The translations under genes and the position numbers were made by a program. 56,550 nucleotides of DNA from Pseudomonadota bacterium. Its GTDB lineage: Bacteria; Pseudomonadota; Alphaproteobacteria; Rhizobiales; Aestuariivirgaceae. This document shows positions 18,155-26,515 of this stretch, one piece after another. Under the pieces are notes generated by a model. The model did no database searches and was not told the DNA's origin. It was given only the letters and a program-made list of their open reading frames with translations. The stretch lies in the NCBI GenBank assembly GCA_963205315.1, contig CAUJIO010000017.1, positions 1 to 56,550 on the forward strand. The letters are read 5' to 3'. Within the stretch, counting starts at the first letter, position 1. Every line of letters begins with the position of its first letter.

Positions 18155-18824
18155 CAGGGCCAGGAACAGCGCCGTCATCTTCGATGTCGACGGCGTGCTG
18201 CTGGAACTCACGGCCGCCGAGGAAGACGCCTTTTTCCTGGCTTTCGAGCGGCGATACGGCCTCACCGGCCTGTCGCGCGACTGGGACAGTTATCGCGTCC
18301 GCAACGATGAGCATATCATCGCCGAGATTCTCGAAACGCACGGCCTGCCTGCACAGGACAGCGCGGCGGTCGTTGAAGACTATCTGGCCATTCTCTCGTC
18401 CGGCCTTGAGCGTGGCACCATTCCATCCGTCACCATTCCGGGCGCCGCCGATATGCTCCGTGAACTGAGCATCACGCACAGCACCGGGATCGCGACTGCC
18501 AATTTGCTGGCCGCCGCACGCCTGCGGCTGGAAAACCAGAACCTCTGGGCTCCGGTCTCGCTGCTCGCCTTTGGCGCCGAAGGCAGCGGTCACAAGCGTG
18601 ATACCGTTGCCCGCGCCATCGCCGCAACCAGTCTACCAAAGCACCGCATCGTTTATATTGGCGACAACCTGAATGACGTCGATGCCGGCTTCGCCAACGG
18701 CGTTCACTTCATCGGCTTCTCCACCGATGCCGCCCGCCGCAAAACTCTGCAAGCCGCGGGAGCTCTCCACATGTCGGGAGATCACCTCACAACACTTCAT
18801 CTGGTCAGGCACCTTCTGCAATAG
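18147..18824 (+). CDS. HAD-superfamily hydrolase
   Basis: This 225-residue phosphatase-like protein has the nucleophile motif IFDVDGVLLEL at the N-terminus and the acidic motif IGDNLNDVDAGFANG near the end. It overlaps the AruI-like gene by eight bases, so it is the last gene of the importer operon. HAD proteins dephosphorylate small metabolites; nothing here fixes the substrate. It may be a house-cleaning phosphatase. Confidence 0.85.
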   Translation: MADRARNSAVIFDVDGVLLELTAAEEDAFFLAFERRYGLTGLSRDWDSYRVRNDEHIIAEILETHGLPAQDSAAVVEDYLAILSSGLERGTIPSVTIPGAADMLRELSITHSTGIATANLLAAARLRLENQNLWAPVSLLAFGAEGSGHKRDTVARAIAATSLPKHRIVYIGDNLNDVDAGFANGVHFIGFSTDAARRKTLQAAGALHMSGDHLTTLHLVRHLLQ

Positions 18825-18899
18825 AGAAGGGCTGGCGCAAGCTGTCAGGCCGCACCAGCCCACCGGTTCGGCAGCGGAGGACTGCCGGAGGAGAGGAGG

Positions 18900-19388
18900 C
18901 TACATCTTCGGCATGATCACCTGATCGATCACATGGATCACGCCATTGTCAGCCGCGATGTCGGCCTGGACGACCTTGGCACCATCGACCATTACGCCAT
19001 CTGTCCCGTTGACCTTGATCTCCGAGCCCTGCACCGACTTGGCCATGGTTTCCTTGCCGGCCACATCGGCCGCCATCACCTTGCCCGGCACCACATGATA
19101 GGTGAGGATGGCGACGAGCTTGTCCTTGTTCTCGGGCTTCAGCAGGTCGTCGACCGTGCCGGCCGGAAGCTTGGCAAAGGCTTCATCGCTGGGCGCAAAC
19201 ACCGTGAAGGGTCCCGGCCCCTTCAAGGTGTCGACAAGGCCGGCGGCCTGCACGGCGGCAACCAGCGTCTTGAACGATCCAGCGCCAACCGCCGTATCGA
19301 CGATATCGGCGGCATAGGCCTGGGCCGAGAGCGCGAAGCTCGATACGGCGAAAGCGCCAGCGGCAATCAGATTGCGGTAGGAACGCAT
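18900..19388 (-). CDS. Secreted fasciclin (FAS1) domain protein
   Basis: This 162-residue protein has a clear signal peptide ([20 protein letters not shown], cut near SAQAYA) and one FAS1 domain. The family motifs are [15 protein letters not shown] and [13 protein letters not shown], with a C-terminal [12 protein letters not shown]. Such single-domain proteins are periplasmic or surface proteins with roles in adhesion or symbiosis in rhizobia; the exact role here is unknown. It is convergent with the HAD gene and divergent from the acyltransferase fusion gene. Confidence 0.93.
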   Translation of the reverse strand: MRSYRNLIAAGAFAVSSFALSAQAYAADIVDTAVGAGSFKTLVAAVQAAGLVDTLKGPGPFTVFAPSDEAFAKLPAGTVDDLLKPENKDKLVAILTYHVVPGKVMAADVAGKETMAKSVQGSEIKVNGTDGVMVDGAKVVQADIAADNGVIHVIDQVIMPKM

Positions 19389-19481
19389 GTCAGTCTCCCT
19401 ATTGTCATGATTGACGCATGCGGTTACGGCCTGATTTTTTCAGCGGTTCAACACGCGTTTTCACAATAAGTTTTTCATCTT

Positions 19482-19510
19482 TTGGTGATCCAACACAGGT
19501 CTGACATAAT
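19482..19510 (+). promoter_or_regulatory. Candidate sigma-70-type promoter for the acyltransferase fusion gene
   Basis: TTGGTG (19482-19487) and CATAAT (19505-19510) are separated by 17 bases, about 49 bases before the start codon at 19559. The region is AT-rich compared with its surroundings. The prediction rests on sequence pattern only. Confidence 0.4.
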
Positions 19511-19558
19511 TGACCGCGACATCATTCCGATGCCAACGGCGAGGGCGATACCGCATCC

Positions 19559-22500
19559 ATGAGTGACCAGACGAATGACCAGGCATCCGAATCGGCCAGC
19601 CAGTTCGCACTCCTGAAATCCCGCAGCTTCCTGCCGCTGTTCGTCACCCAGGCCATCGGCGCTTTCAATGACAATGGACTGCGCAACGGCATCGCCATTC
19701 TCATCACCTTCGACCTGGCGGTGAAGCAGGGCTGGGATGCAGGCCTCTTTGTTCAGGCGGGCCTCGCCCTTTTCATGCTGCCCTACTTCCTCTTCTCCGC
19801 CATTGCGGGGCAGCTGGCCGACAAGCACGACAAGGCCATTCTGGCGCGTTGGATCAAGTTGTTCGAACTTGCCGCCATGGTCTTCGGCGCCTTCAGCCTG
19901 TGGCTCGAGAATCCCTTCATGCATTTGTGCGTGCTGTTTCTCGCCGGCACCACCGCGGCCTTCTTCGGGCCGATCAAATACGGCGTTCTGCCGCAATATC
20001 TGAAGCGCAGCGAGCTGATCGCCGGCAATGCGCTGATCGAGCTCGGCACCTTTGTCACCATCCTGCTCGGCACCATCTTTGGCGGCGTTCTGGTGCTAAG
20101 CGACTGGGGCCGGCCCATTCTCGCGATAACGATCGTAGCACTCGGCGCCATTGCCTGGATCGCCGCCTTCTTCATGCCTTCGGCACCCGGCAACAAGTCG
20201 ATCGTTTTCGACTGGAACGTTCCGCGCCAGACCCTGAAGCTTCTGTCCTATGCGCGCGAACGCGACGATGTCTTCTGGTCGGTCATCGGCGCCTCGTGGT
20301 TCTGGTTCCTCGGCGCCGCCATCCTCGCCCAGTTCCCGGTCTTCACCCGCGACGTGCTGCTGGCCGACGACACGGTGGCCAACATCTTCATCGCCACGTT
20401 CACCATCGGCATCGGTGCGGGCTCGATGCTTACCAATGTGCTGCTGAAGGGCGATGTCTCGCCACGCTATGTGCCCATAGCCGCCATCATGATGACGGTG
20501 TTCCTGCTCGATCTCTATTTCGGCGCAACTGCTGTCACAGCGGCCTTCACCGGCACCAGCCTCAATCCGCCCACCGCCTTCTTCGCCCATTGGACCGGCT
20601 GGCGCGTCGGCGTCGACCTGTTTTTCATCGCCTTCTTCGGTGGCATCTATGCCGTTCCGCTGAATGCCATCATGCAGCATCGCTCCAATCCGGTGCGGCG
20701 CTCGCGGGTGATCGCCGCCAACAACGTCATCAACGCCATCTTCATGATCGGCTCGGCAGTCGCGGCGGCAACCTTGCTCAAGGTCATGTCGCCGCAGGGC
20801 TTCTTTTTGCTGCTCGCCATCTGCAATGCCGGTGCGGCCATCTGGATCTGCCGCCTGCTGCCGCAGGAATTCATCGCCTCCATCGGCCGCCAGATCTTCC
20901 GCCTGCTCTACCGTGTCGAGGTGAAGGGCATGGAGAATTTCCGCGCGGCAGGCCGCAAGGCCGTCATCGTCGGCAACCACACCTCGCTGCTCGATGGCCC
21001 GCTGCTCTCGGTCTTTCTGCCGGAGCGCGCTTCCTTTGCCATCAATACCCATGTCGCCAAGACCTGGTGGGCCAGCCTCAGCTTTCCTCTCTTCAACATG
21101 ATCCCGATCGATCCCACCAACCCGATGGCGCTTCGCGTGCTGGTGGACGAATTGAAGAAGGGCCGCAAGGTAGTGATCTTCCCCGAAGGCCGCCTCACCG
21201 TCACCGGCGCATTGATGAAGGTCTATGAGGGGCCCGGTGCCATCGCCCAGATGGCCAAGGCCAAGGTGCTCCCGGTGCGCATCGATGGCGCACTCTACAC
21301 GCCCTTCTCGCGCATGCGCGGCAAGCTGCGCCTCAAGCTGTTCCCGAAGATCACCCTCACCTTCCTGCCGCCCGTGAAGTTCGATCCACCGGAAGGCATG
21401 CGCGGCGCCGCACTGCGCGAGCATCAGGCCGACCGGCTCTATGATGTGATGACCGACATGGTCTTCCGCACCTCCAATGTCGACCGCACATTGTTTCAGG
21501 CGCTGCTTGATGCGCGCGCCACCCACGGCGGAAAACATCTGGTGGTTGAAGACATCCAGCGCAACCCGGCCAGCTATGACCGGTTGGTGATGGGCAGCTT
21601 CATCCTCGGCCGCAAGATGGCGGCGCTGACACCTGGCGAAGAGAACGTCGCCGTGCTGTTGCCCAATGCCATCGGATGCGTGCTCGCCATTTTCGGTCTT
21701 CACGCCACCGGCCGTGTTCCCGCCATGCTGAACTTCTCGACCGGTGCCGTGAACATGGCCGCCGCCTGCACCGCCGCCCAGGCCTCGACCATCGTCACCT
21801 CCCGCCGCTTCATCGAAGCTGGCAACATGCAGGAGGACATCAGCCTGCTCGGCGAGGGCCGCAAGATCATCTATCTTGAGGACCTGCGCGAAGGACTGAC
21901 CTTCGGCGACAAGCTTTATGGCCTGTGGACGAAATTCTTCACGGAAACCGCGCTGCGCTCTGCGGGGGCCTCACGCGATCCCAATTCCCCCGCCGTCATC
22001 CTCTTCACATCGGGGTCGGAGGGCGTGCCCAAGGGGGTCGTGCTGTCGCATCGCAACCTGCACGCCAACCGCTATCAGGCCGCCGCGCGCATCGCGTTCA
22101 CCGCACAAGATATCGTCTTCAATTCGCTTCCGATCTTCCATGCCTTTGGTCTTCTGGCCGGTGCCCTGCTGCCGATCTTCAGCGGCATCCGCTGCTTCCA
22201 GTATCCATCGCCGCTGCATTACAAGGTCGTGCCGGAACTCTGCTACGACACCAATGCCACCGTCCTCTTCGGCACTGACACGTTCCTCATGGGTTATGCC
22301 CGCAACGCTCACCCCTATGATTTCTTCAACATCCGCCTGGTGGTCGCCGGCGCCGAGCGGGTCAAGCCCGAGACCCGCGACATCTGGGTCGAGAAATTCG
22401 GCCTGCGCATCCTGGAAGGCTATGGCGCCACCGAATGTTCGCCCGCTGTTGCTTTCAACACCCCGATGCACAACAAGTCCGGCACGGTAGGACGGTTGTT

Positions 22501-23017
22501 TGACGGCATCTCCTACCGCCTCGAACCGGTGCCTGGCATCGAGAACGGCGGCCGACTCTTCGTCAAAGGTCCCAACGTCATGCTCGGTTATCTGCGCGCC
22601 GACAATCCCGGCGTCATCGAAGCCCCGCCCGATGGCTGGTACGATACCGGCGACATCGTCAGCATCGACGACATGGAATTCGTCACCATTCTCGGCCGCG
22701 CCAAGCGCTTCTGCAAGATTGCCGGCGAGATGATCTCGCTTGCCGCAGTCGAAGCAAAGCTGCAGCAGGCCTTCGCCGAAGGCCAGCATGCCGTCGTCGC
22801 CGTACCGGATGCCAAGAAGGGCGAGCAGCTGGTCATGTTCACCAACGATGCAGCACTCGATGCCAAGAAGGTTGGAGACGGCATGAAAGCGGCGGGCGCG
22901 ACAGCGCTGCAGGTGCCGCGCAACGTCATCGTCATGCCCGAACTCCCGGTGCTGGGCTCAGGCAAGACCGATTATGTCACCCTCAATCGCCTGGCCCGGG
23001 AGCAGGTCAAGCCATGA
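19559..23017 (+). CDS. aas: Trifunctional MFS / PlsC acyltransferase / acyl-ACP synthetase (LplT-Aas fusion)
   Basis: This 1152-residue fusion protein remodels lysophospholipids. Residues about 15-425 form an LplT-like MFS transporter (AIGAFNDNGLRNGIAIL at the start). Residues about 440-640 are a PlsC acyltransferase with VGNHTSLLD and FPEGRLTVTG motifs. Residues about 670-1150 are an AMP-binding acyl-ACP ligase with LFTSGSEGVPKGVVLSHRN and EGYGATECSP. The three-part order is known in proteobacteria; E. coli has LplT and Aas as separate proteins. It imports lysolipid, activates a fatty acid and re-acylates it at the inner membrane. It overlaps the AcnX gene by four bases, a surprising functional neighbour. 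Confidence 0.93.
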   Translation: MSDQTNDQASESASQFALLKSRSFLPLFVTQAIGAFNDNGLRNGIAILITFDLAVKQGWDAGLFVQAGLALFMLPYFLFSAIAGQLADKHDKAILARWIKLFELAAMVFGAFSLWLENPFMHLCVLFLAGTTAAFFGPIKYGVLPQYLKRSELIAGNALIELGTFVTILLGTIFGGVLVLSDWGRPILAITIVALGAIAWIAAFFMPSAPGNKSIVFDWNVPRQTLKLLSYARERDDVFWSVIGASWFWFLGAAILAQFPVFTRDVLLADDTVANIFIATFTIGIGAGSMLTNVLLKGDVSPRYVPIAAIMMTVFLLDLYFGATAVTAAFTGTSLNPPTAFFAHWTGWRVGVDLFFIAFFGGIYAVPLNAIMQHRSNPVRRSRVIAANNVINAIFMIGSAVAAATLLKVMSPQGFFLLLAICNAGAAIWICRLLPQEFIASIGRQIFRLLYRVEVKGMENFRAAGRKAVIVGNHTSLLDGPLLSVFLPERASFAINTHVAKTWWASLSFPLFNMIPIDPTNPMALRVLVDELKKGRKVVIFPEGRLTVTGALMKVYEGPGAIAQMAKAKVLPVRIDGALYTPFSRMRGKLRLKLFPKITLTFLPPVKFDPPEGMRGAALREHQADRLYDVMTDMVFRTSNVDRTLFQALLDARATHGGKHLVVEDIQRNPASYDRLVMGSFILGRKMAALTPGEENVAVLLPNAIGCVLAIFGLHATGRVPAMLNFSTGAVNMAAACTAAQASTIVTSRRFIEAGNMQEDISLLGEGRKIIYLEDLREGLTFGDKLYGLWTKFFTETALRSAGASRDPNSPAVILFTSGSEGVPKGVVLSHRNLHANRYQAAARIAFTAQDIVFNSLPIFHAFGLLAGALLPIFSGIRCFQYPSPLHYKVVPELCYDTNATVLFGTDTFLMGYARNAHPYDFFNIRLVVAGAERVKPETRDIWVEKFGLRILEGYGATECSPAVAFNTPMHNKSGTVGRLFDGISYRLEPVPGIENGGRLFVKGPNVMLGYLRADNPGVIEAPPDGWYDTGDIVSIDDMEFVTILGRAKRFCKIAGEMISLAAVEAKLQQAFAEGQHAVVAVPDAKKGEQLVMFTNDAALDAKKVGDGMKAAGATALQVPRNVIVMPELPVLGSGKTDYVTLNRLAREQVKP

Positions 23018-24279
23018 GCCTCGTTCTCGATGATCGTTCGCGCAGCTTGCTCGATGGTGCCTCTGGACAGGCCATGCAACTGGCCATGCGCCTTGTCGTC
23101 AAGGCCGCCAGCATCATGGGAGCGGAACGGCTCCGCCCGGTCTCCTTCGCCCACCTCGACGCCTGCTTCTACACCGGCCAGGCGCATGTCGATTTCATCC
23201 GCTACCTGCTCGACAACGGCGCATCGCTTGCTGTTCCAACCTGGACCAACAACGGCGTCGTCAGCCTCGCCGATCCGGAACTTCGTCCGTCTACGGAAGA
23301 TCCGCAAACTGTCAGCGGCGCGGCTGAACTCATGCGCCTGTACGCGCGGCTCGGCTGCAGCCCGACATGGACCTGCGCACCTTACCAGCACGCCGGCGGC
23401 CCGAAGTTTGGCGATCACATCGCGGTGGGCGAATCCAACGCCGTCTCCTATTACAATTCCGTCGTTGGCGCCCGCACCAACAAATATGGTGACTACCTCG
23501 ATGTTGCCTGCGCACTGACCGGCCTTGCACCGGATGCCGGACTTCACCGCGACGAGAACCGCAAGGCTACGCTGCATGTCGATTGCACGGCGCTGCCCGA
23601 AGCCTGGCGCGCCACCGATGTGTTCGCCCATCTCATCGGTCATCACACCGGCCGTCTTTCTGGCCGCCGCGTGCCCGTGATCTCGGGCCTTCCGCCGTCG
23701 GCCGGAAAGGATGCGCTGAAGGCCATCAGTTCCGCCGTGGCCTCCTCGGGCGGCGTCGAACTGTGGCACGGTGCGGGTGTCACGCCCGAGGCGCCGGACC
23801 TCGCCTCGGTCTTCATTGGAACCGAAGTCCATCGTGTAACTCCAGAGGATCTGGCTCACGCTCACCGCGATCTCTCGACCGCACAGGACGGCCCGCTCGA
23901 TGCCGTGGCGCTCGGCACGCCGCATTTCTCGCTGTCCGAGTTCGGCATGCTTGTAAGCCTGCTTGACGGCCGCAAGATCCGCCGCGGACTGCCCTTCCTC
24001 GTCTCCACCAGCCGCGTGGTGCGCGCCCTTGCCGCCGAGAAGGGCTGGATCGCCGCGCTCGAAAAATCCGGCGTGGAGATTCCCGTCGATGTCTGCACTT
24101 ATTATTCGCCGCGTGTACGGGGACTGACAGGCCGCATCATGACCAACGCCGCCAAATGGGCCTACTACGCCCCGGGCATGCTCAACGTCGAAGTTGCCTT
24201 TGGCTCGCTCAAGGAATGCGTCGAAAGCGCTGTTCGCGGCGAAGTGTGGCGAGACCCTGACTTGTGGACGTCACAATGA
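23014..24279 (+). CDS. Aconitase X catalytic subunit (AcnX, DUF521)
   Basis: This 421-residue protein matches the large-subunit portion of aconitase X. Recognisable segments are VSFAHLDACFYTGQAHVDF, TCAPYQHAGGPKFGDHIAVG, ESNAVSYYNSVVGARTNKYG and AVALGTPHFSLSE. Characterised bacterial AcnX enzymes are cis-3-hydroxy-L-proline dehydratases and archaeal ones are phosphomevalonate dehydratases (established knowledge). The small swivelling subunit is encoded immediately downstream, so this is the two-gene form. The start overlaps the fusion gene stop (ATGA). No hydroxyproline epimerase or reductase is next to it, so the substrate is open. Confidence 0.88.
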   Translation: MSLVLDDRSRSLLDGASGQAMQLAMRLVVKAASIMGAERLRPVSFAHLDACFYTGQAHVDFIRYLLDNGASLAVPTWTNNGVVSLADPELRPSTEDPQTVSGAAELMRLYARLGCSPTWTCAPYQHAGGPKFGDHIAVGESNAVSYYNSVVGARTNKYGDYLDVACALTGLAPDAGLHRDENRKATLHVDCTALPEAWRATDVFAHLIGHHTGRLSGRRVPVISGLPPSAGKDALKAISSAVASSGGVELWHGAGVTPEAPDLASVFIGTEVHRVTPEDLAHAHRDLSTAQDGPLDAVALGTPHFSLSEFGMLVSLLDGRKIRRGLPFLVSTSRVVRALAAEKGWIAALEKSGVEIPVDVCTYYSPRVRGLTGRIMTNAAKWAYYAPGMLNVEVAFGSLKECVESAVRGEVWRDPDLWTSQ

Positions 24280-24689
24280 TCCGCTCAACCGTTCTCAACG
24301 CTGCCGCAGCAGAAGGCCCCGTACTCGCGCTGGAGGAACCCCTGAGCTTCTGGGGTGCCTTCGATCCGCAAACCGGCATCATTCTGGACGTTCATCATCC
24401 CCAGCGTGGGGCCTGCCTCAAGGGCACCATCCTGTTGATGCGGGAAACGCGAGGCTCGGGCTCCGCACCCGGCGCCATTGCCGAGGCCATCCGGCTCGGC
24501 ACCGCCCCCGCCGCCATCATCCTGAGCCTCGCCGACATCAACCTCGCCATTGGCGCCGATGTCGCTGAGACACTGTATGGCCGCGCCTGCGCCATTCTCA
24601 GCGTGACGCCCGATGAACTTGCAACCCTGATGCGCGCGGCAAGATTGCGCATCACTGCCGAAGGTGAAATCACCGTCGAAACCGTGTAA
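24276..24689 (+). CDS. Aconitase X small (swivel) subunit, DUF126
   Basis: This 137-residue protein matches the swivelling domain of AcnX. It has the family pattern LSFWGAFDPQTGIILDVHHP followed by GACLKGTILLMRETRGSGS. The ATG at 24276 was chosen over a GTG at 24264, because it makes the usual ATGA overlap with the large-subunit stop. It is required with the upstream gene product to form the dehydratase active site. Confidence 0.9.
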   Translation: MIRSTVLNAAAAEGPVLALEEPLSFWGAFDPQTGIILDVHHPQRGACLKGTILLMRETRGSGSAPGAIAEAIRLGTAPAAIILSLADINLAIGADVAETLYGRACAILSVTPDELATLMRAARLRITAEGEITVETV

Positions 24690-24718
24690 CAGGCGGCCAC
24701 AAAGCTGAAGGGTCTCGC

Positions 24719-25891
24719 ATGCGCCTCGCCAAAATCACCGAACGTCTCTCCGGTCTCGGGTCGGAGAAATGGGCCGTCCACATCGAAGGCAGGCGCCGCG
24801 CCGCCTTGGGCGAGCCCTTGATCTTCCTGTCGATCGGCGAGCCTGACGCGCCGCCCCCTGCAGCTATTCTCGATGAAGCCGAAAAGCAGATGCGCGCCGG
24901 CCGTATCCGTTATGCCGAAGGCCGCGGCGAAGCCAACGCCCGCCGGGCACTCGCCCGCGTGTATACGCGCCAGACCGGCCGCGCCATTCACGAGAACCAG
25001 TTCATCTATCTCCCCGGCACGCAGACCGCTCTCTACGCCGCGATGATGACGGTCTGCGACATGGGCGACGAAGTGCTGATGGCCGATCCCTATTATGCCA
25101 CCTACGAAGGCGTCATCGCCGCCGCCGGCGGCGTCACCGTGCCGGTGCGCGTCGATCCCGATCACGGCTTTCATCTGAAGGCTGCCGATCTCGAAAAATA
25201 CATCACGCCGAAGTCACGCGTGCTGCTCATGAATACGCCGTCAAACCCGACCGGCGCCGTCTTCACCCGTTCGGAAATCGAGAAGATTGGCAGGCTTTGC
25301 GAAAAGCATGACCTGTGGATCATCTCGGATGAGGTCTATGCGACCCTCACCTACGGCAACACGGTCTTTTCCTCGCCCTTCGATGTGCAGGAACTCGAGA
25401 AGCGCACCATCGTCGTGTCGTCGATTTCCAAGTCGCATGCCATACCGGGCTTCCGCTCAGGCTGGATTGCCGCGTCTGCGGAATTCTGCGACCGTTGCAT
25501 CCCGGTCACCGAGACCATGCTGTTCGGCTCGCAGCCCTTCATCGAGGATGCACTGGCCTTCGCCCTCGACAATCACTTCCCCGAGCTCGACGCCATGAAG
25601 CGGGATTACGAGGCCCGCGCCCGCGCCCTCGTCGCCGCGCTGAAGGGATCGGCGAAGGTCTCCGCCCGCATGCCGGAAGGCGGCATGTTCATCATGGTCG
25701 ACGTGCGCAAGACCGGCCTGTCAGGCGAAGCCTTCGCCCACCGTTTGCTGGAAGAGGAAGGCGTCGTCACCATGCCGGGCGAAAGCTTCGGCGCAGGCGG
25801 CAGCGGACATTTGCGCGTGGCCCTCACCGTCGACGAAGCCCAGATCACCGAAGCCTGCAAGCGGATCGTGAGGCTGGCGGAGAAGATCTGA
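24719..25891 (+). CDS. aruH: Class I/II aminotransferase, AruH-like (arginine:pyruvate transaminase)
   Basis: This 390-residue PLP enzyme of fold type I has the PLP-lysine in VSSISKSHAIPGFRSGW and the aspartate of HDLWIISDEVYATL. The sequence follows Pseudomonas AruH at many points from memory: a FLSIGEPDAPPP-type opening, PSNPTGAVF, TETMLFGSQPFIEDA and PEGGMFIMVDVRKTGLSGEA. AruH moves the amino group of L-arginine to pyruvate, giving 2-oxo-5-guanidinovalerate, the substrate of AruI. It follows the AcnX genes by 29 bases and converges with mgdD. Another basic or aromatic amino acid could be the true substrate. Confidence 0.75.
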   Translation: MRLAKITERLSGLGSEKWAVHIEGRRRAALGEPLIFLSIGEPDAPPPAAILDEAEKQMRAGRIRYAEGRGEANARRALARVYTRQTGRAIHENQFIYLPGTQTALYAAMMTVCDMGDEVLMADPYYATYEGVIAAAGGVTVPVRVDPDHGFHLKAADLEKYITPKSRVLLMNTPSNPTGAVFTRSEIEKIGRLCEKHDLWIISDEVYATLTYGNTVFSSPFDVQELEKRTIVVSSISKSHAIPGFRSGWIAASAEFCDRCIPVTETMLFGSQPFIEDALAFALDNHFPELDAMKRDYEARARALVAALKGSAKVSARMPEGGMFIMVDVRKTGLSGEAFAHRLLEEEGVVTMPGESFGAGGSGHLRVALTVDEAQITEACKRIVRLAEKI

Positions 25892-25927
25892 TCCCGGTTT
25901 CGCACCTCGACAGAAAAAGCGAGGACG

Positions 25928-26515
25928 CTACCTCACCTGGTAGCCGAACTCTTCCGCCTGCTCGGTGATCCACTCCCAGAAGCTTTCCGAGAAGCCGCGG
26001 AACACCGATAGCTCGAAGGCATCCTCGCCAACCCGAGTCATGTGCACGCCGACATGCGCCATCTGCGTCAGCGCCGACTTGCCCGCCGGAAATTCATCCG
26101 CATGAAGATCAACTGGCGTGCCCTTGGCCAGCACATTCCGCACCTTCGGTCCTTCGATGCGAATGATGACCCGGCCATGGCTCTGGTCGCTCACCGAGGC
26201 GATGCCGTCGAGCGCGGATTTCAGTTCGCGGTAGAGCGCCCCTTCGCCGCGGCCTTGCGCCACCACGAAATACTGGTCCGGCCCCGCCCAGCGCGGTTCA
26301 TATTCCGCCAGAGCTTGGGCCGTGGCCTTGCCCTTGCCCGCGCGCGCGATGACGGTAGCGATGGACAGCGGATGGCGCACGCTGAAGGTGACGCCGGGTG
26401 CGCCCCGGTCGGCGCCGAAGCGGCCTTGCACCGCCACGTCGGCCAAGGGCGAGACGCGCGGCAGGATGACTTCGGCCACCGCAACGGGTTTGGATCTGAC
26501 TGGAGCTTTAGGCAT
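25928..26515 (-). CDS. mgdD: N-methylglutamate dehydrogenase subunit D (sarcosine oxidase gamma-like)
   Basis: This 195-residue protein resembles the sarcosine oxidase gamma subunit, the smallest folate-binding-like chain of the heterotetramer. Its C-terminus SVFRGFSESFWEWITEQAEE is typical of the family. It overlaps mgdC by eight bases and ends the minus-strand operon. The assignment as MgdD rather than SoxG rests on the linked gmaS and mgsABC genes. Confidence 0.87.
   Translation of the reverse strand: MPKAPVRSKPVAVAEVILPRVSPLADVAVQGRFGADRGAPGVTFSVRHPLSIATVIARAGKGKATAQALAEYEPRWAGPDQYFVVAQGRGEGALYRELKSALDGIASVSDQSHGRVIIRIEGPKVRNVLAKGTPVDLHADEFPAGKSALTQMAHVGVHMTRVGEDAFELSVFRGFSESFWEWITEQAEEFGYQVR

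Noticed and set aside
16325-18265. A 646-codon minus-strand open frame opposite the AruI-like gene
   Set aside because: It lies antisense to a conserved ThDP enzyme and has low-complexity Gly/Asp/Arg composition with no family motif.
18868-18886. Small dyad CGGCAG/CTGCCG between the HAD and fasciclin genes as a terminator
   Set aside because: The stem is only six base pairs and has no T-run on either strand.
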